Below, piece after piece: positions 18,066 to 30,745 of a stretch of 64,000 nt of DNA. Below the pieces are notes generated by a model. That model had not been told where the DNA came from and made no database searches. It was given only the letters and a program-made list of their open reading frames with translations. The stretch is from Mytilus edulis. Taxonomy: Eukaryota; Mollusca; Bivalvia; Mytilida; Mytilidae. Location of the stretch: positions 38,224,193 to 38,288,192 of the forward strand of contig NC_092354.1 of the NCBI RefSeq assembly GCF_963676685.1, given 5' to 3'. Position numbers and translations under genes: made by a program. Numbering within the stretch: position 1 is the first letter of the stretch; each line of letters starts with the position of its first letter.

Positions 18066-21000
18066 TTTTTCGAGAGGAAATTAATTATTTTCCCTCTTTT
18101 TGACTAAATGTTTTTAACCGCTTCATACTTGAAGTTCCTAGATGTTTGGAATAGTAAAATCATCGGCGCCTTAACGTTGAACAAAGATCTTACCTGTCAT
18201 AGGATATATATATTACAGACACTAACTAAGATAGCATGAACACCAATACCTTATCAATGATCTATATTTTGAACTTAGATAATGACCAATATTCCGTCCA
18301 ATGTCAATAGTATCAGAGGATAAACCCGAGGACACATGTCTTTCCTGTACCAAGTCAGGAAAATGGCCATTATTACATTATAGTTCGTTTCTGTGTGTGT
18401 TACATTTCGGTGTTGTGTCTCTGCTGTGTCGTAGTTCTCTTTTATTTGATACGTTTCCCTCAGTTTTAGTTTGTAACCCGGATTTGTTTTTCTCTATCGA
18501 TTTATGAATTTTGAACAGCGGTATACTACTTTTGCCTTTATTTATTGATAGATTTTAGTGAACAATTTCATGTTTTAATGAATAATAATATGAATGAAGA
18601 CACTAAGGGGAAATTAAAAAAAATGTCAACATGAAAAGCCTGGTATACGATACATTAGTGATTCAAATATGATTCTAAAAGGCTAATGGACTCCGAAGTA
18701 AATGAAGTTTTCTGTTTTATTGGGTGTATATATATGAAGCTATGTCCCGTTTGCATGGGGACGTGAAATGTAATCCTAATTTCAACTGTGATATCTAAAT
18801 AAGTTTAGATATTCGGTAAGCAATTTAGATAGCATGTTGAAAATCATAATCGGTAAAGTGCATATTCATCTATCAATGCTACATGTAGGTCAAAACACAT
18901 TGAACGTAAAGTGTTATATTTTACAACGAAGATTGTCGTGCATAGTGCATAATGTGAATGGTTGTGTGAGCAAAAGGTGGCTGTTTTAATGATTGTTATA
19001 CATTAATCATGTTGTTGATAACATGTGCATGATCACATACTGATGAATCAAATTGCTATCTTCAGTATTTTTATCTCGTATAAGACAATAATCACAGTTG
19101 AATATAATTGATTTCAGTAAAACATAATACTATCACATCGTTGATTTATCCTATTGAAATGTTTCACATGATCAGTTGTAACATGGATTAAATGTGGGAG
19201 TTGACATACACATACATCGTGATCTCCAAGACGGGAATATCAACTAGTACACACCCAACGAATCTAGTGGAAAGACGCCACGAACAGTCCGAGAACCGCA
19301 TGACCGTTGCTTATAAGAAATGTATCAGTGAAAAAAATTAGCCTGAATAAAACATAAACACTTTCTAAAGTTTGATCCTGCCGATGTATTTATCTATTAT
19401 ATTTGATTAACCCTAACCTCAGCGCTAACGCCGCTTATTGGGAAATTATAAACTATATCCCTTTATAATCGAAAAAAAACTCTTTGAAGTTACAATAACA
19501 CATGATGTGGGTAGAAAAAGCCGAAAATGATAAATGATTAAGCCATACACGATTACACCGTAAAATGACCAAACAGAAAGACGATAAGTCAATATAGATA
19601 TGGAGGGTCAGCGAGATACATTCTTTAATTACAAATTATGCTCATTATACAATTTACTTTCTGAAGAAGAAAATTATTTTCCTGTTATGCAAAACATTAT
19701 TTTCTACCACTTCATACGCTAGTATCGTAGAGGTATTTAAAGGTCATCTACGGAGCATAAACTTTGAACAAAGATCGTACCTGTCATAGGATATGCCACA
19801 CACTGAATAAGATAGCATACTATACCAATACCTTATCAATGATTCTTATTTTTGAACGGAGATCAAAATCAATATATTCTGGCTAATGTTAATAGTCTCA
19901 AAGAAAATAACCGAGAACAATTGTCTTTATTTATAGATATTAGTTAACAATTTCACAAGGATTGTACGCTTTCATGAATTGTATCATGACTGACGACATT
20001 AGGAGGGCTTTCACAAACCAAATGTTTAAGTACTAAGTCTGATATACGACGGAAGTGATTCAGTTATGATAATCAAAAGCTGTTAAACTCCTATGTAAAT
20101 GCGTTTTTCAGTTTAATTTGGTGTAAACATGTCCAGTGAGGATGGGCTTGTGAAATGCAATGCTTTTTTAGCTGTTATATCTAAATAATTAAAGCATTTC
20201 AGTAAGCTCAACGTAATTCATGAGAAAACATTGAAAATTATGATTAGTATATGGATTTTGTTAGATCAAAAACATTGTTTTGGGGATTCGAGCGTCACTA
20301 ATGAGCTTTTGTAGACGAAACGCGGTTCTAGCGTAAATACAGAATGTAATCCTGGTATCTATGATGAGTTTATTCACAACCTCTAGGTCGATGCCACTCC
20401 TGGTGAAGTTTTAATTCACCGAGGGTACCACCAGTCCAGAGGTCAGTACTCCTGTGCTGACATGAACTATCATGTATATGGTCAAATAGATAAATTAACT
20501 ATTTACAAAACTTTTGAATTTTTGAAATACTAAGGCTTTTCTACCACAGGAATAGACAACTTAAGCTGTATTTGGCAAACTTTTAGGAATTTTGGTCCTC
20601 AATGCTCTTCAACTTCGTACTTTATTTTGCCCTTTAATATTTTTTGGATTCGACCGTCACTGATGAGTCTTTTGAAGACCAAACTCGCGCCTAGTATCTA
20701 TGATGAGTTTATTAACATTTAGTATAAAAGTTTTCTATTTAATAATACAGATTGTCGTGTAAAGTGTAAGATGTAAATGTTTGTAGGAGCGAAAGGATAT
20801 TGTGTTCATGATTGTTGAAGTGTGGTATGATCACACAATGATAACTAACATTGTCATCTGCAGATATTTGTATTTGGCATAGAAAATAATAACAGTAATA
20901 TAATAGATTTTTTTGTAAAATTACATACTATCATAACGTTGGCTTAAATGTTTTACATGATCAGTTGTAACAATCGTTGATTTTTTTTGGAGAGGAAATT

Positions 21001-21830
21001 AATTGATTTTCCTTTTTTGCAATTAAGTTTTTTTCAACCACTTCATACTTTAAGCCCTAGTGATGCTGACCAGTAAAGTTTCTGCGTCTAAACTTAGAAC
21101 CACGAACTTACCTGTCACATGATATACCACACAATGTGTCATATGTCATAACATAACAATGCTTATCAATGATCCATATTTTGAACGCAGTCATGACCAA
21201 TATTCCGTCCAATGTCAATCGTCTGAAGGCATATAACATAGGACATTTGTCTTTCTTCAAAGACCTTAATGGTTCATTTCACTAGGATTATAAGCCATGA
21301 CACAATTGGCGTATTTACACTTTTATCAGTAAAAAATTACCAAAGTTACTAAGGGGATAAGGCTTGAAAGAGATGTATATGAAAGTAGAAAGAATAATAT
21401 ATTATACAAAAGTTATTTACCTATTCTCAACTGCTCTTGAACTCATAAGTAGATGAGGTTTCCGTTTTATTCGGTGTGTATATATGCAGTTTTGTCCTTT
21501 TGAACTCAATTGCTACTTGTTATATATGAATAATGGATACGATTCGAAAAATGCACGTTTAAATGTTGTTTGGTCAATACACATTTGATATAAAGTATTT
21601 ATTGAATAGTGAATATTGTCGTGAAGAGTGCGTGATGTGAATGTGTGTTTAAGCGAAAGTGTGGTTGTTTACTTGTTGTTATAAATAATTCACGTCAATG
21701 GTATTTGATGATCGCATTATGAGTAAAGCCAAATCGACTTCAAAGTCTTGATCACTTTCGTTGTTCTTATTCACCTTATATAATGATCACATTAAAACAG
21801 TTGTTTGATTGTAGTATTCTTATTCCTATT
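18066..21830 (+). repeat. Three diverged tandem copies of a 1-1.6 kb non-coding segment
   Basis: Copies start near 18066, 19660 and 20985. Shared ordered landmarks include GAGGAAATTAATTATTTTCC, ACCTGTCATAGGATAT, CCTTATCAATGATC-TATTTTGAAC, TTCTGTTTTATTGGGTGTAT, GATTGTCGTG...GTGAATG and ACATGATCAGTTGTAAC. Copy 2 is interrupted by the hammerhead-type repeat at 20270-20720. No ORF is conserved between copies. The array ends just before the left palindrome arm. Confidence 0.7.
20270..20720 (+). repeat. Two tandem units of the hammerhead-bearing repeat, cores mutated
   Basis: Ribozyme-like motifs lie at about 20290-20335 (CTAATGAG, then GACGAAACGCGGTTCTAGCG) and 20650-20700 (CTGATGAG, then GAAGACCAAACTCGCGCC), about 366 bases apart. 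Between them is the family body with GTCGATGCCACTCCTGGTG and CCTCAATGCTCTTCAAC. Neither core is intact. Confidence 0.65.
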
Positions 21831-22019
21831 TTAATGTAAACATACGATGTGTAATTCAAATTTTGAATGTTGAAATCAAATATTGAATTTGAACAATAAA
21901 GGCAAGAAAAAAAATTGAATGTTGAAATCGAATGTTAAATGTTCAAAATTAATGCAAAAAAATTTTTAAAAAATAATTTTAAATGTTGAATGTAGACTAC
22001 CATAGAGAACTTAATCCCG

Positions 22020-25000
22020 ATGAATTGTTTGAAAATAGATAATATACGTAAGACTTCAATTTATTCACATGAAAACATCACAACCTAACCTATCTGGTAT
22101 CTTTCTGTCCAGACAATAGACGAAAATAAAAAAACGGTTATTTCAATACATTCACCAATATGTCCTTGACAAAGATAATTAAACAGAATTGTAACTTCCT
22201 TGATGGCAATTACCTTTTAGGTGGTTGATCTATTTTAATTGATTATCAATAGTACATGTATACATTGTCTTCCAAGATGTGGAAAATTTGTGACATGTGT
22301 TGCTTAAACATTTTTATTTACACATTGTTTTGCCAGATTTATTGATTCGTATAAAATCAAACTGATCATCATATTCAATGTTTCCTTCTTCCTTCTTTTT
22401 TTGTATGCGAGGAGGACCTTTGTGTATAGCAATTAAAAAGTGAAACATGTGATACATGTAGAGTGAAACATACGATACATGTACAGTGAAACATGCGATA
22501 CATGTACAGTGAAACATGTGATACATAGAGAGTGAAACATGCGATACATAGAGAGTGAAACATGCGATACATGTAGAGTGAAACATGCGATACATGTAGA
22601 GTGAAACATGCGATACATAGAGAGTGAAACATGCGATACATGTAGAGTGAAACATGCGATACATGTAGAGTGAAACATGCGATACATAGAGAGTGAAACA
22701 TGCGATACATGTAGAGTGAAACATGCGATACATAGAGAGTGAAACATGCGATACATAGAGAGTGAAACATGCAATACATGTAGAGTGAAACATGCGATAC
22801 ATGTAGAGTGAAACATGCGATACATGTAGAGTGAAACATGCGATACATGTAGAGTGAAACATGCGATACATAGAGAGTGAAACATGCGATACATGTAGAG
22901 TGAAACATGCGATACATAGAGAGTGACACATGCGATACATAGAGAGTGAAACATGCGATACATGTAGAGTGAAACATGCGATACATGTAGAGTGAAACAT
23001 GCGATACATAGAGAGTGAAACATGCGATACATAGAGAGTGAAACATGCGATACATGTAGAGTGAAACATGCGATACATAGAGAATGAAACATGCGATACA
23101 TGTAGAGTGAAACATGCGATACATGTAGAGTGAAACATGCGATACATAGAGAGTGAAACATGCGATACATAGAGAGTGAAACATGCGATACAGGTACATT
23201 ATAATGTAACATGCAATACATGAAGAGTGAAACATGTGATACATGTAGAGTGAAACATGCGATACAGATACATTATAATGTAACTTGCAATACATGAAGA
23301 GTGCAATATGTGATACAAGAATAGTGAAAACATGCGATACATGAAGTGTGAAACATGTGATACAGGTACAGTATAACATGCAAAACATGAAGAGTGCAAT
23401 ATGTGATACATGAAAAGTGAAACATGCGATACATGAAGAGTTAAAAATTCGATACATGTAGAGTGAACCATGCGATACAGGTACAGTAAAACATGCGATA
23501 CACGAAAGGTGAAACATGTGATACAGGTACAGAATGCGATACATGTAGAGTGAAACATGTGATACATGTAGAGTGAACCATGCGATACAGGTACAGTTAA
23601 ACATGCAATACATGAAGAGTGTAATATGTGATACATGAAGAGTGAAAAATGCGATACATGAAGAGTGAAACATGTGATACAGGTACAGTATAACATGCAA
23701 TACATTAAGAGTGCAATATGTGATACATGAATAGTGAAACATGCAATATACGAAGAGTGAAACATGCGATACAGGTACAGTAAACATGTGATACATGAGG
23801 AGTGAAACATGCGATAAATGTAGAGTGAAACATGCAATACATGTAGATTGAAATCTTTGATACAGTTAAAGTTAAACATGTGATACATGCAGAGCGAGAA
23901 ATATGAAGAGTGAAACATGCGATACATGAAGAGTGAAACATGCAATACATGTAGAGTGAAACATGTGATACATGTAGAGTGAAACATGCGATACATGAAG
24001 AGTGAAACATGTGATACATAGAGAGTGAAACATGCGATACATGTAGAGTGAAACATGCGATACATGTAGAGTGAAACATGCGATACATGTAGAGTGAAAC
24101 ATGCGATACATGTAGAGTGAAACATGCGATACATGTAGAGTGAAACATGCGATACAGGTAGAGTGAAACATGCGATACATAGAGAGTGAAACATGCGATA
24201 CATAGAGAGTGAAACATGCGATACATGTAGAGTGAAACATGCAATACATAGAGAGTGAAACATGCGATACATAGAGAGTGAAACATGCGATACATGTAGA
24301 GTGAAACATGCGATACATGTAGAGTGAAACATGCGATACATATAGAGTGAAACATGCGATACATAGAGAGTGAAACATGCGATACATAGAGAGTGAAACA
24401 TGCGATACATAGAGAGTGAAACATGCGATACATGTAGAGTGAAACATGCGATACATAGAGAGTGAAACATGCGATACATAGAGAGTGAAACATGCGATAC
24501 AGGTACATTATAATGTAACATGCAATACATGAAGAGTGAAACATGTGATACATGTAGAGTGAAACATGCGATACAGATACATTATAATGTAACTTGCAAT
24601 ACATGAAGAGTGCAATATGTGATACAAGAATAGTGAAAACATGCGATACATAAAGTGTGAAACATGTGATACAGGTACAGTATAACATGCAAAACATGAA
24701 GAGTGCAATATGTGATACATGAAAAGTGAAACATGCGATACATGAAGAGTTAAAAATTCGATACATGTAGAGAGAACCATGTGATACAGGTACAGTAAAA
24801 CATGCGATACACGAAGGGTGAAACATATGATACAGGTACAGAATGCGATACATGTAGAGTGAAACATGTGATACATGTAGAGTGAACCATGCGATACAGG
24901 TACAGTTAAACATGCAATACATGAAGAGTGTAATATGTGATACATGAAGAGTGAAAAATGCGATACATGAAGAGTGAAACATGTGATACAGGTACAGTAT

Positions 25001-28000
25001 AGCATGCAATACATTAAGAGTGCAATATGTGATACATGAATATTGAAACATGCCATATACGAAGAGTGAAACATGCGATCAAGTAGAGTGAAACATGCGA
25101 TACAGGTACAGTAAACATGTGATACATGAGGAGTGAAACATGCGATAAATGTAGAGTGAAACATGCAATACATGTAGATTGAAATCTTTGATACAGTTAA
25201 AGTTAAACATGTGATACATGCAGAGCGAAAAATATGAAGAGTGAAACATGCGATACATGAAGAGTGAAACATGCAATACATGTAGAGTGAAACATGCGAT
25301 ACATGAAGAGTGAAACATGTGATACAGGTACAGTATAACATGCAATACATGAAAAGTGAAATATCTGATACATGTAGAGTGAAATATGCGATACATGTAG
25401 AGTGAAACATGTGATACATGTAGAATGAAACATGCAATACATGTAGATTGAAATATGCTTTACATATATATTGAAACATGCGATCCATGTAGAGTGAAAT
25501 ATGCGATACAGGTACAGTAAACATGCGATACATTATGAATGAAACATGCGATACATGTAGAGTAAAATAAGCGATCCATGTATATTGAAACATGCGATAC
25601 ATGTAGATTAAAACATGCGATACATGTAGATTAAAACATGCGATACATGTAGATTAAAACATGCGATACATGTAGATTAAAACATGCGATACATGTAGAT
25701 TAAAACATGCGATGCATGTAGATAGTTTACCTCTTACCTGTAAATCGTATCGTGCTGACACTTATTTTATGCAATAGTTGATTAAACCTACATGTTAAGA
25801 AATATCACAGCGCACCTTTTGAAACTATCAAATCGTTAAATATTGAAGATAAACACAAACTTTTAGACCTATGACCTCAATTATTGTTCTTGATACTTTT
25901 GATAATGATATAGAAACAATAATGTTGTTTTGGTTTACATCGGATTTTTAAACATACATATCAGAAAAAAAATAGCTGTTTCCAATCAGAGTCGATGCAT
26001 GTTTGTGTATGGACTATTCACATAAGACGTTGTGAAATACACGAACCGCTACGAACACTTTGTAAGATCTCATGTGCTCCGGATGGCTATGCAAATCCTG
26101 GTCTACATGCGGGTTTCTCAAAATAAAATAGTAGCATCAAAAAAGGTGTTATGCTCTAACGCGATCCCTATATAGATTTAAAAAGCTTTGTTTGAAGTCG
26201 GGTGTAGTTAAATGCTTTTATGTTCCAATTCAGAAATTCAGAGGAACATAAATTATTTACCAAATTAACTCTCAACACCTTTGATGTGGATCACCGTACC
26301 AGACAATGTGCAGTAAAAATTTAAAAAAGAAAAAGTAACGGCATCATCACTGTCTGTCTAGGCCAATCTACAAGAAAAAGAAACAATTGTTATTTTGTAC
26401 GTTAATATAAATTCTGAATTAATTTATAAATTCAATTTATAAAAATCATTAACCAAATGACAAACGTACAACATAAAACAATAACATATTGTTAGACTGA
26501 ACAACATCAATGACTAACATTTAAATACAATATCATTTAAGCATACAACTGCCTAAAAAGTAGCAAACCATATTTATAAGGAACTTATTCTAATATCATA
26601 ATCAGTTTCATCCCCTACCATTTAAAACCCTAACCTTTTATATACACTCAACACCCTGTTTTGATAATAAACAAGTCAATCCGGCGTTTTTCAATTAAAA
26701 AAAATCACTAGATAAAAAAAATGTTGTTTGACATGAATTCAAATTTCTAAGGAACTAACAATAAGATTGGTTGATCCTTTTTTAGTTGCTGAATATCATG
26801 TCGCAAATCTTTCGTGAATGTTCTTGTTGAACATTAAGGTGGTAACCTACACTTTGCCAAAAAGTCATCTTGCTCTATTAGTTTTTATAAAAAAAATGTT
26901 GACAAAAAACATACTTTGACTCTTTGAAAAAAAAAAAAAAAATTCTAAAAACTTGAATCAATTACTTTCTCGGAAAAAATGGTTGGATATCTAGCAGTTT
27001 GACAATTCCTAATTCTGATAATTGAAAAGTTTGATATTTCCTTAACAATACAACGTGATTAAAACGTATAGCTGATTCCACAGAGTTATCTCCCTGTAGG
27101 TAGTGATATGTACCACCTTAAATAGAAGGCGTCCATCAGAGACTTTTGGAGTGCTACTGAAAATGAAAAATGTTCCCTTACATTTTCAAAATACTCTATG
27201 TTATTTACATGCAATACAAATATTTGTATCTTAAACATGGACCTACACTGAAATAGTTATGTCTCTGCTGGTGTACTATCAGTCCACGAGGGTATAACCA
27301 GCTCAGTAGTCAGTGCTTTGGTACTGACATGATTTAACAAACTTTACTAAAATTGTCCGTTAGTAAATTTTGTAATTATTATGAAACTAAGGTTTCAACA
27401 CCTTCAGGCAAAGTTGGCTTTAGATGAAATTTGGCTGTTTTTACTTTTGGTATTTTTGACATGTTGCTCTTCAACGATTTTCGGGACTTATCGATCTTCG
27501 GATTTCAAATGTTTGGCTTTCAGCGTTCTTGATGAAGGGAAATCCAGAAAAGCTCTTCGGACGCAAGAAATTATTGAACGTGTTGTTTGTAATTTTTTAT
27601 GTCAATGGAGTAATTGTTAAAAGCTTGTGCAATACTATTGTTGAATACAAAAACAATTATTTCTTAATAAACTGTACATTTGGCAAAGTGAACTGTACTA
27701 CGGGCTGTTTCAACTACAGTACTGTATTATTTTATCGCGGATAGTTGACTCATTAATAATCCTTTCATATATCCTTATTTTTCTAGCACATAAAATCTAA
27801 AAATAAAATTTGTTCGGAGAATTGTTATACATCATGCGAAACCTGACTAAATTATCGCTTCCATCTAGACCTCACTTGCAATCATGGTCACCTCTATTCA
27901 GCAATCGACTACCTATCACGGTGACTTGCCGACCCTCCTAAACGTTTCCGGGATATCGTTCAACTTTTTTCAGCGTTCACAATCTAGAGATAGACAAAAG

Positions 28001-28400
28001 ACATGTGTTTCAGTCTGTGTGAATAACGATATGTAGATATGTATGTTAGCTAAGGCTTCAAACACAGATATAGAAACATTAATCGATTACGTAATGTTTG
28101 AAACTTTTTTTAAAACGGACATTACGGTCCGATTTTTTTTGTCGGTTCTTCACACTTCCCACACCAACCGTGCACGGGTTGTATAGCCAGTCAAATTCGT
28201 TAAAACTTCCATTTGTCGTCCACTCAAAGTGTGCTAGTTATTTTAAATTGTTCTACAAAAGAGATCTTAATCTCGATGAACTGTTTGAAAATAGATAATA
28301 TACGTAGACTTCAATGTATTTACATGAAAACAACGCACCATACCTTTTGGTATTATTCTGTCCAGACAATAGTCGAAAAAAACGGTTATTTCAATTCTTA
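22020..28400 (+). repeat. Outer left arm of giant inverted duplication
   Basis: This block is the reverse complement, with indels, of 52200-59530. Matched pairs include 22020-22430 with 59090-59530, the minisatellites, 25900-26150 with 54800-55060, 26720-26860 with 53490-53577 plus the bases after 54236, and 28260-28400 with 52300-52450. Divergence is visible but order is kept throughout. It lacks the retroelement tail found at 53578-54235. Confidence 0.85.
22437..25725 (+). repeat. 23-bp minisatellite array, left
   Basis: The unit is GTGAAACATGCGATACATG plus TAGA or AGAGA-type variants, 23 bases. The array spans about 3.3 kb, or roughly 140 units. Two main variants (ACATGTAGAGTG and ACATAGAGAGTG) alternate, and the last six units are a homogeneous ATTAAAACATGCG subtype. 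There is a higher-order repeat: the block starting CAGGTACATTATAATGTAAC at 23191 recurs at 24500, a shift of 1309 bases. Because 23 is not a multiple of 3 and the unit lacks stops on the minus strand, all three minus frames stay open for hundreds of codons as a 23-residue repeat (MYRMFHSTCIACFTLHVSHV...). I regard these as spurious. Confidence 0.95.
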
Positions 28401-28496
28401 ATACACAATAAAAAGGGCATCCGATTGAAAACACATTGGTTAGATTGTTAAGAAATGAAAGATAAAAAACATTTTATCATATTTTACTAAATTATA

Positions 28497-29460
28497 ATCC
28501 TGGTACTTTTGATAACTATTTAAACCACTAGGTCGATGCCACTGCTGGTGGAAGTTTCGTCCCCGAGGGTATCACCAGCCCAGTAGTCAACATTTCGGTG
28601 TTGCCATGAATATAAATCGTGTGGTCATTGTAAATTTCCTGTTTACAAAACTAAGGATTTTCCTATTCCAGGCATAGATTACCTTAGCCGAATTGGCAAC
28701 TTTTTGTAATTTTGGATCCTCAATGCTCTTCAATTTTGTAATTGTTTGGCTTTTTAAATATTTCTATTTGAGCGTCACTGATGAGTCTAAACTAAATTAT
28801 AATCCTGGTACTTTTGGGTCGATGCCACTGCTGGTGGACATTTCGTCCTTGAGGGTATCACCAGCCCAGTAGTCAACATTTGGGTGTTGACATGAATATA
28901 AATCATGGGGTCATTTTTATAAACTTCCTGTTAACAAGACTTTGAATTTTTTGAAAAACTAAGGATTATCTTATTCCAGGCATAGATTACCTTAGCCGTA
29001 TTTGGCACAACATTTTGGAATGTTGGATCATCAATGCTCTTCAACTTTGTAATTTTTTGGCTTTATAAATATTTCGATTTGAGCGTCACTGATGAGTCTA
29101 AACTAAATTATAATCCTGGTACTTTGAATAACTATTTAAACCACTGGGTCGATGCTACTGCTGGTGGACGTTTCGTCCCCGACGGTATCACCAGCCCAGT
29201 AGTAAACATTTCGGTGTTGACATGAATATACATCATGTGGTCATTTTTATAAATTTCCTGTTTACAAAACTTTGAATTTTTTGAAAAACAAAGGATTTCC
29301 TTATTCCAGGCATAGAATACCTTAGCCGTATGGCACGACTTTTTGGAATTTTGGATCCTCAATGCTCTTCAACTTTGTACTTGTTTGGCTTTATGAATAT
29401 TTTGATTTGAGCTTCACTGATGAGTCTAATGTAGACGAAACGCGTGTCTGGCGTACTAAA
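28497..29460 (+). repeat. Three tandem units of the hammerhead-bearing repeat
   Basis: AATCCTGGTAC recurs at 28497, 28801 and 29112, so units are 304, 311 and about 345 bases. Each contains GTCGATGCCACTGCTGGTGG, ATCACCAGCCCAGTAGT, CAGGCATAGATTACCTTAG and GAGCGTCACTGATGAGTCTA. In the first two units the ribozyme is cut off directly after CTGATGAGTCTAA by the same deletion of about 25-30 bases. The third keeps the whole motif. Confidence 0.8.
29409..29455 (+). ncRNA. Hammerhead ribozyme motif, near-complete core
   Basis: CTGATGA (29417-29423), stem II GTCT/AGAC around AATGT, then GAAA, a tiny helix III (CGCGTG) and UC are all present. Stem I (AGCTTCA against TGGCGT) has one mismatch. It is the last unit of the tandem array. 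Confidence 0.65.
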
Positions 29461-29735
29461 TTATTACCAAATGTTAAACTTTCTATTCTTAGTGACAAAT
29501 TTAGATTTAAACTGCAGTCAAATTCAAATATATCCAATCAAATCTAAATATGTATTTAGATTGTACACTTACAATAACAAAAGTTAACACATGATGATCA
29601 TATCTCGGAAAACCATAGTATTTCACACTGCGTCAAACCTGGTCAGGATAAATCCACAAAAGTGCTTATAGCGCAAAACATTTATAACGTGCTTTTCTCT
29701 TATTTTTCAAGGACAAGTATAGAACAGTTTGTACT

Positions 29736-29906
29736 ATGGCGAATATAGGGATACTTATTGCAATCGTCAGTTGTTTACCAGAAACATATGCTCAAAGTTG
29801 TACTGTACAAGCACTGTCGCAGTGTAAATGTTTTGCCGGATTGGTAGATTGTGAAGGAATCGGTTTAACAGAAATACCAAGAAGTATTCCTAACACTACT
29901 ACATTT
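29736..29906 (+). CDS. LRR gene (left) exon 1: signal peptide and LRRNT cap
   Basis: It reads MANIGILIAIVSCLPETYAQ as a signal peptide, then SCTVQALSQCKC, GLVDCEGIGLTEIPRSIPN. The Cys pattern and final GLTEIP..IP are typical of LRR N-terminal caps. The donor is GTAAGT. Relative to the right copy, two bases are missing before the donor, which shifts the phase. Confidence 0.7.
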
Positions 29907-30422
29907 GTAAGTAATTTTGTATTGTAATAATATGCATAGTACCAATTTGTTTGCACTGGCACCGGATTCGCATTTCGACATGTCTCTTCAGTGATTATCG
30001 AGGCCAAAATATTTGAAAATCCTAAACTAATTAAAAAAGAGCGATAAACAAAAAAGGACCAAAAGTTCAGCCATAGCTAGGCATGGAATCAGAGCTTTGT
30101 ATGAGGGAGATACATTTCATGATTTTATATGTTTTCCAAAACTTTACGTGCTTTGGTTAGCTATCTTAAAATCATGTACCAGGCTTATGCCTTGATTCGC
30201 TAGACGCGCGTTTCGTATACATACGACACGTTGCTGACGCTTAGATCTTTATATGTAAAAAGCCAAACACGTATAACGTTGAAGAGACGTTGATAGACAA
30301 ACAACTACTTGTTAACTTAAACTGCATATGCATATATTTGTCATTGTGAAGAAATGGGGAATTAACGTACCTTCTAAATTTTTCCATTTTCAATATAGGA
30401 TTAGATGAATATCAATTATTCA

Positions 30423-30468
30423 AGCATCAATGATGAGTCTTTTTTAGACGAAACGCGCGTCGGGCGTA
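30423..30468 (+). ncRNA. Hammerhead motif with mutated core
   Basis: The layout is as in the intact copy, with GACGAAACGCGCGTCGGGCG at the 3' side. The first core base is changed (AATGATGA for CTGATGA context) and stem I is weakened, so it is probably inactive. Confidence 0.5.
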
Positions 30469-30529
30469 TATACTAAATTTAGTCCTGGTATCTATGGTGA
30501 GTTTATTTATATGGTCATTTTTATAAATT

Positions 30530-30745
30530 TCCTGTCATAAAATTTAGAATTTTCGAAAAACTAAGGATTGTCTTATCCAAGGCAGAGATTACCTTAGCCG
30601 TATTTGAAAAAAACATTTTGAATTTTGGGTCCTCAACGCTCTTCAACTTTGCACTTGTTTGGCTTTATAGCTATTTTGATATGAGCGTCACTGATGAGTC
30701 TTATGTAGACGAAACGCGCGTCTGGCGTAAAAAATTATAATCTTT
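30530..30745 (+). repeat. Hammerhead-bearing repeat unit around the intact ribozyme
   Basis: It carries AAACTAAGGATTGTCTTATC, CAGAGATTACCTTAGCCG, GGGTCCTCAACGCTCTTCAA, then the ribozyme and AAAATTATAATC. Its mirror is 48620-48830 on the minus strand. Confidence 0.7.
30683..30729 (+). ncRNA. Hammerhead ribozyme, complete core
   Basis: Stem I: GCGTCA (30685-30690) pairs with TGGCGT (30723-30728) through six pairs including G-U. Core CTGATGA is 30691-30697. Stem II is GTCT 30698-30701 with AGAC 30707-30710 around TATGT. The GAAA box is 30711-30714. Helix III is minimal (C30715 to G30720 with a GCGC loop) and the cleavage site follows C30722. The tiny helix III is the type I form known from Schistosoma SINEs, newt satellites and other metazoan repeats, which tends to work as a dimer or in tandem transcripts. 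Activity is inferred from sequence only. Confidence 0.8.

Noticed and set aside
22375..25602. Open frames of 190-470 codons on the minus strand
   Set aside because: They lie wholly in the 23-bp minisatellite, overlap in all three frames and translate the same repeat; a result of unit length and lack of stops, not of coding.
22437..25725. CRISPR-like array
   Set aside because: Units are contiguous 23-mers without unique spacers, in a eukaryotic genome.
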